Origin: Candidatus Magasanikbacteria bacterium RIFOXYD12_FULL_33_17 | GTDB lineage: Bacteria > Patescibacteriota > Patescibacteriia > Magasanikbacterales > UBA922 | Direction of reading: 5' to 3' | NCBI GenBank assembly: GCA_001783255.1 | Contig: MFRB01000010.1 | Span: 13,183 to 28,119, forward strand | DNA: 14,937 bases | In this document: positions 8,717-12,862 of the stretch, piece after piece | Layout of the letters: every line of letters starts with the position of its first letter | Numbering within the stretch: position 1 is the first letter of the stretch | Notes under the pieces: model-generated | Seen by the model: the letters and a program-made list of their open reading frames with translations, nothing else | What the model was told of the DNA's origin: nothing | Databases searched by the model: none | Made by a program: the position numbers and the translations under genes

Positions 8717-8745
8717 TTGACATATTATACCATAAAAGCTAGAAA
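8717..8745 (+). promoter_or_regulatory. Candidate promoter for truB
   Basis: A perfect -35 TTGACA (8717-8722) is followed after 17 bases by TAGAAA (8740-8745), four of six matches. An alternative is TTGATT (8700-8705), 17 bases, then TATTAT (8723-8728). Either would place the AAGGCTT repeat in the truB leader. The region overlaps the divergent methyltransferase promoter. Confidence 0.5.
8724..8732 (-). promoter_or_regulatory. Extended -10 promoter for the methyltransferase gene
   Basis: On the minus strand the sequence TGGTATAAT (8732-8724) is a full TGnTATAAT extended -10 element, with no good -35 in front. The expected start site is at about 8717-8716, one or two bases before the ATG at 8715, which predicts a leaderless message. 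Confidence 0.6.
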
Positions 8746-8752
8746 AACCTAA

Positions 8753-8777
8753 AAGGCTTAAAAAGCTCAAAATGCTT
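8753..8777. repeat. Second copy of the AAGGCTT intergenic repeat, upstream of truB
   Basis: AAGGCTTAAAAAGCT (8753-8767) and AAAATGCTT (8769-8777) match the copy upstream of infB exactly. Here the element reads forward relative to truB, whereas it reads reversed relative to infB, which argues for a dispersed repeat rather than a shared mRNA control element. Confidence 0.55.
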
Positions 8778-8784
8778 TTATTTT

Positions 8785-9441
8785 ATGAATGGTAATTTTC
8801 TATTAATTGACAAAGAAGCTACTTGGACCAGCAATGATGTGGTGGCCTTTCTTCGTGGTAGATTCAAAAAAGAAAAAGGAATAAAAAATTTGAAAGTTGG
8901 TCATGCTGGCACACTCGATCCTTTTGCCACAGGATTACTTATTGTTGGAGTAGGCAAAGAAGCTACAGTCAGACTAGACGAATTCAAAAATCTAAACAAA
9001 ACTTACGAAGCCACACTAAAACTTGGTGAAATTTCAGATACGCAAGATACAGAAGGAACTATAAAAAGCACCAATTTTTTAAATAGTATTGATTTAGAAC
9101 AAATTGAAACTGTTCTAAAAAAATTTTTGGGCAAACAACAACAAATACCACCCATGTACTCTGCCAAAAAAATTCAAGGGCAAAGACTCTATGAATTAGC
9201 CAGACAAGGTATAGAAGTAGAAAGACAAGCCAATGATATTGAGATTTATGATATCAAACTTATTGACTATGAATATCCAAAATTGAAAATAGAAGTCAAA
9301 TGCTCTACCGGTACCTATATTCGCCAGCTAGCCCAAGATATTGGTGAAACTCTTGGTTGTGGGGCGTATTGCGAAGAACTGAGAAGAACGAGGATTGGTG
9401 AATACAATGTTGAAGATGCAAAAAAAGTAAAGGAAATTTAG
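8785..9441 (+). CDS. truB: tRNA pseudouridine(55) synthase TruB, catalytic domain only
   Basis: TruB converts uridine 55 in the T loop of tRNAs to pseudouridine. The catalytic motif GHAGTLDPFATGLL puts the nucleophile Asp at residue 45. Further family blocks are YEATLKLGEISDTQDTEG (about 73-90), the PPMYSAKKIQGQRLYELAR segment (about 119-137) and the C-terminal CSTGTYIRQLAQDIG block (about 173-187). The protein is only 218 residues, about 100 shorter than the E. coli enzyme, and ends just after the catalytic fold, so the C-terminal PUA RNA-binding domain is missing. The frame ends in TAG with no sign of a frameshift, so this looks like a naturally short form. The start at 8785 is the only ATG that gives the normal N-terminus (MNGNFLLIDKEATWTSND). 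It is followed by a gene-free region before rny. Confidence 0.95.
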   Translation: MNGNFLLIDKEATWTSNDVVAFLRGRFKKEKGIKNLKVGHAGTLDPFATGLLIVGVGKEATVRLDEFKNLNKTYEATLKLGEISDTQDTEGTIKSTNFLNSIDLEQIETVLKKFLGKQQQIPPMYSAKKIQGQRLYELARQGIEVERQANDIEIYDIKLIDYEYPKLKIEVKCSTGTYIRQLAQDIGETLGCGAYCEELRRTRIGEYNVEDAKKVKEI

Positions 9442-9453
9442 TCAAAAATAGAA

Positions 9454-9519
9454 CCATTGTTCCATTGCCCCACTGACAAACTGAAAACCACAATGGGACA
9501 ATTGGTCAGTGGGACAATG
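9454..9519. repeat. Palindromic repeat element after truB (copy 1)
   Basis: CATTGCCCCACTGAC (9463-9477) pairs with GTCAGTGGGACAATG (9505-9519) at 14 of 15 positions. A competing pairing exists between CCATTGT (9454-9460) and ACAATGG (9490-9496). The block shares an exact 18-base core (9463-9480) and the 13-mer AAAACCACAATGG with 11584-11654, in the same orientation. There is no T-run after the hairpin, so it is not a convincing terminator. Confidence 0.7.
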
Positions 9520-9573
9520 AAATATGAAAAATTATCCACAGCTACTCAAGCAAAAAACAGATAAAAAAAGTGA

Positions 9574-9602
9574 TTGACAAAAACATACTACTGTGCTATT
9601 AT
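9574..9602 (+). promoter_or_regulatory. Strong sigma70-type promoter ahead of a candidate RNA gene
   Basis: A perfect TTGACA (9574-9579), a 17-base spacer and TATTAT (9597-9602) predict a start near 9609. The nearest large ORF on this strand does not begin for almost 400 bases, and a terminator intervenes at 9811-9836. Confidence 0.75.
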
Positions 9603-9608
9603 TTATTA

Positions 9609-9836
9609 GTAAACGAACTACAGAAATTGACAAAAACGTTGATATAAGAAATAAAGTTAGTTTAGCGAAAAAATGTCTTTTATTATCAAATTATGTTTGT
9701 AAAAACTTCCGAAAAAAGCAAAACTATACAATCTTCTTAAATTGCCTTGATTTTAGGTAATTATTTCTATATAGGCTAAATTTAGCCAAAAAAATATCAA
9801 AATTTCTGCCAATCTCTGTAGTTGAGAGATTTTTTT
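9609..9836 (+). ncRNA. Candidate structured small RNA or attenuated leader (about 228 nt)
   Basis: The segment lies between a strong promoter and an intrinsic terminator and has no ORF longer than nine codons (MSFIIKLCL at 9673-9702). Its ends are complementary in nested order: CAGAAATT (9621-9628) with AATTTCTG (9801-9808), TTGATAT (9639-9645) with ATATCAA (9794-9800), and GTTTAGC (9660-9666) with GCTAAAT (9775-9781, one wobble). The two 3' arms at 9794-9808 are contiguous. An internal hairpin forms between AATTGCC (9740-9746) and GGTAATT (9756-9762, one wobble). A closed terminal stem with a large interior recalls 6S RNA, but I could not match any RNA family, and tmRNA, RNase P and SRP hallmarks were not seen. 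Because rny lies downstream, a transcription-attenuating leader is the main alternative. This is a hypothesis from complementarity alone in AT-rich sequence. Confidence 0.45.
9811..9836 (+). terminator. Intrinsic terminator of the candidate RNA
   Basis: AATCTCT (9811-9817) pairs with AGAGATT (9825-9831) around a seven-base loop, followed by a run of Ts to 9836. The stem is short but perfect. The loop and left arm contain TCTGTAGTT, which is fully complementary to AACTACAGA near the transcript's 5' end (9616-9624), so this hairpin could be opened by an alternative pairing. Confidence 0.65.
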
Positions 9837-9848
9837 GTTTTATGTAAC

Positions 9849-9866
9849 TCAAGGCTTTAGCCTTGA
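9849..9866. repeat. Small hairpin TCAAGGC/GCCTTGA
   Basis: A seven-base-pair perfect stem with a TTTA loop lies between the candidate RNA terminator and the rny promoter. No T-run follows it. It is probably a dispersed palindrome; function unknown. Confidence 0.4.
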
Positions 9867-9879
9867 AAACATATTTACA

Positions 9880-9908
9880 TTAAGATTAATTAATTAAAAA
9901 AGTATAAA
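9880..9908 (+). promoter_or_regulatory. Candidate promoter for rny
   Basis: TTAAGA (9880-9885), a 17-base spacer and TATAAA (9903-9908) would start transcription near 9915, about 78 bases before the rny ATG. The surrounding sequence is AT-rich, so this is moderate evidence. Confidence 0.4.
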
Positions 9909-9940
9909 TAAAATTACGAAGTGCACAGAGTCTACAGATC

Positions 9941-9960
9941 CCTGCCTGCCGGCAGGCAAG
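9941..9960. repeat. GC-rich palindrome in the rny leader
   Basis: TGCCTGCCGGCAGGCA (9943-9958) is a perfect 16-base palindrome, strikingly GC-rich in an AT-rich region. It sits inside a larger imperfect stem (CGAAGT at 9918-9923 with ACTTCG at 9970-9975). Palindromes of this kind are, to my knowledge, dispersed in many Candidate Phyla Radiation genomes. Read in frame with rny it encodes SLPAGRQ, which can mislead start calling. Confidence 0.75.
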
Positions 9961-9992
9961 TCTCTCTAAACTTCGAGATTAAGCAAAAAAAT

Positions 9993-11519
9993 ATGTCAGA
10001 AGTATTATTATTAATAGGGATTCTTGCCGGTGTGGGCGTCGGCGTGGGTCTTGGTTATTTCATTCGCAAACAGACAGCCCAAGCTAAAGCAAACTCTATT
10101 GAGGCTATAGCAGAAAAAATGCTTACAGAAGCAAAACAAAAAGAGCAAGAAGTATTACTTCAAGCCAAAGAAAGAGCCATCAAAATCATTGATGAAGCCA
10201 AAAAGGACGAAAATGACAGACGTGGTGAAATCAGTCAAACACAAAAACGTCTTGAACAACGTGAAAACATGTTCGACAAGAAATTAATGGAATTCGAAGA
10301 CAAAAAAACTCATTTACAAGAAAAAGTAGAAGAAGTCCAAAAAATAAAAGAAAAAATAGAAAATTTAAGAGTTCAAACAGCAGAAAAATTGGAACAAGTA
10401 GCCAAATTATCTGTGGAAGAAGCTAAAGAAATACTTTTTCAAAAAATAGAAAAAGATTCTTCTGAAGAACTATATAGTAGAGTTCTAAAAGTAGAACATG
10501 ATCATAGTGAAACTTATGAAAACAAAGCTCGTGAAATAGTCATAGATGCTATTCAACGTTGTGCTTCTGATCATTCTAGTGAAACGACTTCTACAGCAGT
10601 AGTCATACCTAGTGATGAAATGAAGGGACGTATCATCGGAAAAGATGGACGCAATATCAAAACTATTGAAAAAATGACAGGTTGTGAACTCGTCATCGAC
10701 GATACACCTGGCGTCATCCTTATCTCAGGTTTCTCCCCTATCCGTCGTCGTGTTTGTCAATTGGCTCTTGAAAAACTTATCAAAGATGGACGTATCCAAC
10801 CTGCTAGAATTGAAGAATTCATTCTAGAAGCCAAAAAAGAATTGGCACTAGATATCAAAAAAGCTGGTGAAGAAGTACTATACAAACTTGGTATCACAGG
10901 TATTGATCCAAAACTTGTTTCTATCGTTGGTCGTCTAAAATACCGTACAAGTTACGGACAAAACATCATCAATCATTCTACAGAAGTAGCTCAATTATCA
11001 GCTCTTATCGCTGAAGAACTTGGCGTAGATCCAGTGATGGCTCGTAAGGCAGGTTTCTTCCACGATATTGGTAAATCTGTTGACCAAGAAACTCAAGGTG
11101 GACATCCTGAAATCGGTGAAATGATTTTGAAAAAATTTGGTCTTCATGAAGAAATCCAACTGGCTGCTGGTCATCACCATGATGATAAGCCAGAAAGAAT
11201 TATCACTCAAATTGTCAAAGCAGCTGATGCCATCTCTGGCTCACGTGTCGGTGCTCGTCGTGATTCTTATGAACAATATGTTCTTCGTCTTGAAGAACTT
11301 GAGAAAACTGCTTCTAGTTTCAGTGGTGTAGACAAAGTCTATGCTATCCAAGCTGGTCGTGAAGTTCGTGTCTTTGTAAAATCAGAAGAAGTAGATGATT
11401 ATTCAGCTTTCAACCTAGCCAAAGATATCGCTCGTAAAATCGAAAACGAACATCAATATCCTGGTGAAATCAAAGTCAATGTGATTCGTGAATCTCGTGT
11501 AGTTGAATACGCACGTTAA
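9993..11519 (+). CDS. rny: Ribonuclease Y
   Basis: RNase Y is a membrane-anchored endoribonuclease that starts bulk mRNA decay. This 508-residue protein has a single N-terminal membrane helix (about residues 4-24), a long charged coiled coil (about 28-165), and a KH RNA-binding domain with the GxxG loop in GRIIGKDGRN (212-221). The HD metal-binding catalytic domain begins near 323, with His357-Asp358 in FFHDIGK and a second metal site in GHHHDDKP (393-400). Length and domain order are normal. The frame is open back to a GTG at 9921, but those 24 residues (containing SLPAGRQ) come from the palindromic repeat, and the membrane helix should start right after MSEV, so I choose ATG 9993. The A-rich CAAAAAAATATG start context is identical to that of hup. 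A clear terminator follows the gene. Confidence 0.96.
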   Translation: MSEVLLLIGILAGVGVGVGLGYFIRKQTAQAKANSIEAIAEKMLTEAKQKEQEVLLQAKERAIKIIDEAKKDENDRRGEISQTQKRLEQRENMFDKKLMEFEDKKTHLQEKVEEVQKIKEKIENLRVQTAEKLEQVAKLSVEEAKEILFQKIEKDSSEELYSRVLKVEHDHSETYENKAREIVIDAIQRCASDHSSETTSTAVVIPSDEMKGRIIGKDGRNIKTIEKMTGCELVIDDTPGVILISGFSPIRRRVCQLALEKLIKDGRIQPARIEEFILEAKKELALDIKKAGEEVLYKLGITGIDPKLVSIVGRLKYRTSYGQNIINHSTEVAQLSALIAEELGVDPVMARKAGFFHDIGKSVDQETQGGHPEIGEMILKKFGLHEEIQLAAGHHHDDKPERIITQIVKAADAISGSRVGARRDSYEQYVLRLEELEKTASSFSGVDKVYAIQAGREVRVFVKSEEVDDYSAFNLAKDIARKIENEHQYPGEIKVNVIRESRVVEYAR

Positions 11520-11554
11520 AACGTTTTAGTTGAATAAAATTTATCTTTAAAAAG

Positions 11555-11583
11555 AAAAACCGAAGAAATAACTTCGGTTTTTT
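11555..11583 (+). terminator. Intrinsic terminator of rny
   Basis: AAAAACCGAAG (11555-11565) pairs perfectly with CTTCGGTTTTT (11572-11582) around a six-base loop, ending in a T-run to 11583. It lies 36 bases after the rny stop and is an unambiguous rho-independent terminator. Confidence 0.92.
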
Positions 11584-11654
11584 ATTGTCCCATTGTCTCA
11601 TTGCCCCACTGACAAAATAAAAACCACAATGGAACAATGTGACAATGGGACAAT
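11584..11654. repeat. Palindromic repeat element after rny (copy 2)
   Basis: ATTGTCCCATTGTCTCATTG (11584-11603) pairs with 11635-11654 at 19 of 20 positions across a 31-base loop. The loop region includes the same CATTGCCCCACTGACAAA core (11599-11616) and AAAACCACAATGG (11620-11632) found after truB. It follows the rny terminator directly. The two copies lie in the same orientation and bracket the candidate RNA plus rny. Confidence 0.75.
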
Positions 11655-11723
11655 TATTATTTAAAAACTAAATTTCACAACTTTTCTGCAATGTTCATTT
11701 TTTAGTAACGTCTTTTGGCTCTA

Positions 11724-11752
11724 TTGACACTTTTTCTTAAATATTATACAAT
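11724..11752 (+). promoter_or_regulatory. Sigma70-type promoter for hup
   Basis: A perfect TTGACA (11724-11729), a 17-base spacer and TACAAT (11747-11752, five of six) predict a start near 11759. This falls after the upstream in-frame ATG at 11753 and so supports translation from 11804, leaving a leader of about 45 bases. Confidence 0.75.
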
Positions 11753-11772
11753 ATGGGCATACAAGTAACTCA

Positions 11773-11788
11773 CCCTGGACATACAGGG
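11773..11788 (+). promoter_or_regulatory. Small hairpin in the hup 5' leader
   Basis: CCCTG (11773-11777) pairs with CAGGG (11784-11788) around a six-base loop, 15 bases before the hup ATG. It may only be mRNA structure; a regulatory role is speculation. Confidence 0.3.
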
Positions 11789-11803
11789 ATAATACAAAAA
11801 AAT

Positions 11804-12082
11804 ATGAACAAAGCAGTTCTCGCTCAAAAGATTGCTGAAAAAGTAGGCGTCTCAAAAAAAGAAGCTGAAAACATGTTGGCAGCTTTTGTGGAAATTACAG
11901 TAGCTACATTAAAATCCGGTGACGAAGTAACAATATCTGGTTTTGGTGCCTTTAGTGCCAAAGTACGTGCTGGACGTGTTGGTGTCAATCCACAAAATCC
12001 AACAGAAAAAATTCAAATCCCTTCTGTGACTGTACCAAAGTTTAAAGCAGGAAAAGGATTGAAAGATGCTTTGAAAAAATAA
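11804..12082 (+). CDS. hup: HU-family nucleoid DNA-binding protein
   Basis: HU proteins dimerise and bend DNA to compact the nucleoid. From ATG 11804 the protein has 92 residues, the normal family length, and begins MNKAVLAQKIAEKVGVSKKEAE, the standard first two helices. The dimer core GDEVTISGFGAFSAKVRAGR (39-58) leads into the DNA-binding arm, where the intercalating proline is Pro63 in VNPQNP. The signature continues as IQIPSVTVPKFKAGKGLKDAL (70-90). The arm reads NPQNPTEKIQIP rather than the more usual NPxTGExxxIP. The frame is open to an ATG at 11753, but that would add 17 residues foreign to the family and lies upstream of the predicted transcription start. HU and IHF cannot be told apart firmly; HU homodimer is the simplest reading. 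It is a single-gene unit with its own promoter and terminator. Confidence 0.95.
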   Translation: MNKAVLAQKIAEKVGVSKKEAENMLAAFVEITVATLKSGDEVTISGFGAFSAKVRAGRVGVNPQNPTEKIQIPSVTVPKFKAGKGLKDALKK

Positions 12083-12122
12083 AATTTTTCATAAAAACAC
12101 AAGAACATTAAAACATAAAAAC

Positions 12123-12150
12123 AAAACCGAGTGATTAGCTCGGTTTTTTT
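12123..12150 (+). terminator. Intrinsic terminator between hup and the convergent unknown gene
   Basis: AAAACCGAG (12123-12131) pairs with CTCGGTTTT (12139-12147) around a seven-base loop, followed by Ts to 12150. It ends hup. On the opposite strand the hairpin is also followed by a T-rich stretch, so it can serve the convergent gene at 12168-12854 too. Confidence 0.9.
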
Positions 12151-12167
12151 ATTTTAATATTTTTTAA

Positions 12168-12854
12168 TTAAGATACATAATTTTCAGCTCCACAGTGTGG
12201 ACAAAAAACTTTCTTTTTAGTGCCATAGCCCCCAGTAATCATTGTGGCTGTATTATTTTGATCTTTATATTGAAATCCTTTACCACATCCAAAACAAATC
12301 ATTGATTTGATAGGGTCATTCAGACCATAAACACCATACAAAGAACCTATATCTGACATTGCTTCAGGAATTGTATATGAACTAAGAGATAATTTATTTT
12401 TGTTTAATTCATCAATATTTTTCTCTAACCTCTCTATTTCTTTTTTATTTTCTTTATCCACACCTCGTAATTTAGTTTTATATTCTGCAATTAATTTATT
12501 GAAAGAATCTTCATATTCTTTAGCTCTTTTTTCTCTTTGTTTTGAAAGTTCATTTTCTTTTTCACTTCTTTCTTTTATTATTCCCATTTGTGCTTCAATA
12601 TTTTCTTCTTGTTTTTTGAAAAACTCTTCACTTCTTTTCTTTTGATCGCTACTATTCTTCCACAGCAAAAATGAAACAACAATTGCTACTATTGCAATTA
12701 TTATTGCTAACAAACCAATCATCAAACCATAAGGATTAGTCCACAAATTAAGTTGCTGATTAGTTTTTTCTAATATATCAGCATAATTACTTAACATTAT
12801 TTGATAAGGATCCACACCTTGTATTAATGTACTCGTTACATCCATATATTTCAT
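12168..12854 (-). CDS. Unknown membrane protein with coiled coil and C-terminal zinc ribbon
   Basis: I do not recognise this 228-residue protein. It shows about 40 soluble N-terminal residues, one strong membrane helix (about 42-65, GLMIGLLAIIIAIVAIVVSF), then a highly charged Lys/Glu helix (about 67-155) that should form a coiled coil, and a C-terminal module with two CxxC pairs (Cys187/Cys190 and Cys218/Cys221). The four cysteines suggest a zinc ribbon, with a Gly/Thr-rich loop between the pairs. By the positive-inside rule the basic coiled coil and zinc ribbon are probably cytoplasmic. It starts 8 bases after the uvrB stop on the same strand, so the two are probably co-transcribed; this does not prove a repair role. 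Met4 (MDVTS) is an alternative start. It ends at the bidirectional terminator shared with hup. Confidence 0.8.
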   Translation of the reverse strand: MKYMDVTSTLIQGVDPYQIMLSNYADILEKTNQQLNLWTNPYGLMIGLLAIIIAIVAIVVSFLLWKNSSDQKKRSEEFFKKQEENIEAQMGIIKERSEKENELSKQREKRAKEYEDSFNKLIAEYKTKLRGVDKENKKEIERLEKNIDELNKNKLSLSSYTIPEAMSDIGSLYGVYGLNDPIKSMICFGCGKGFQYKDQNNTATMITGGYGTKKKVFCPHCGAENYVS

Positions 12855-12862
12855 TTTTAAAA

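Noticed and set aside
9532..9540. Perfect DnaA box TTATCCACA upstream of the candidate RNA promoter
   Set aside because: It is a single copy; in about 15 kb of AT-rich sequence on two strands roughly one match is expected by chance, and there is no cluster or dnaA/dnaN gene to suggest an origin.
9673..9702. Nine-codon ORF MSFIIKLCL inside the candidate RNA, a possible leader peptide
   Set aside because: It has no run of a single amino acid's codons, no ribosome binding site, and such short ORFs are common by chance.
9774..9787. Perfect 14-base palindrome GGCTAAATTTAGCC as an operator or independent terminator
   Set aside because: It lies inside the candidate RNA, where its left half can pair with 9660-9666; no T-run follows and no regulator gene is nearby.
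9921..9992. Longer RNase Y starting at GTG 9921
   Set aside because: The extra 24 residues come from a repeat palindrome and would push the membrane anchor away from the N-terminus; ATG 9993 gives the family form.
11753..11803. Longer HU protein starting at ATG 11753
   Set aside because: HU proteins start at the MNKAxL helix, and the predicted transcription start near 11759 lies after this ATG.
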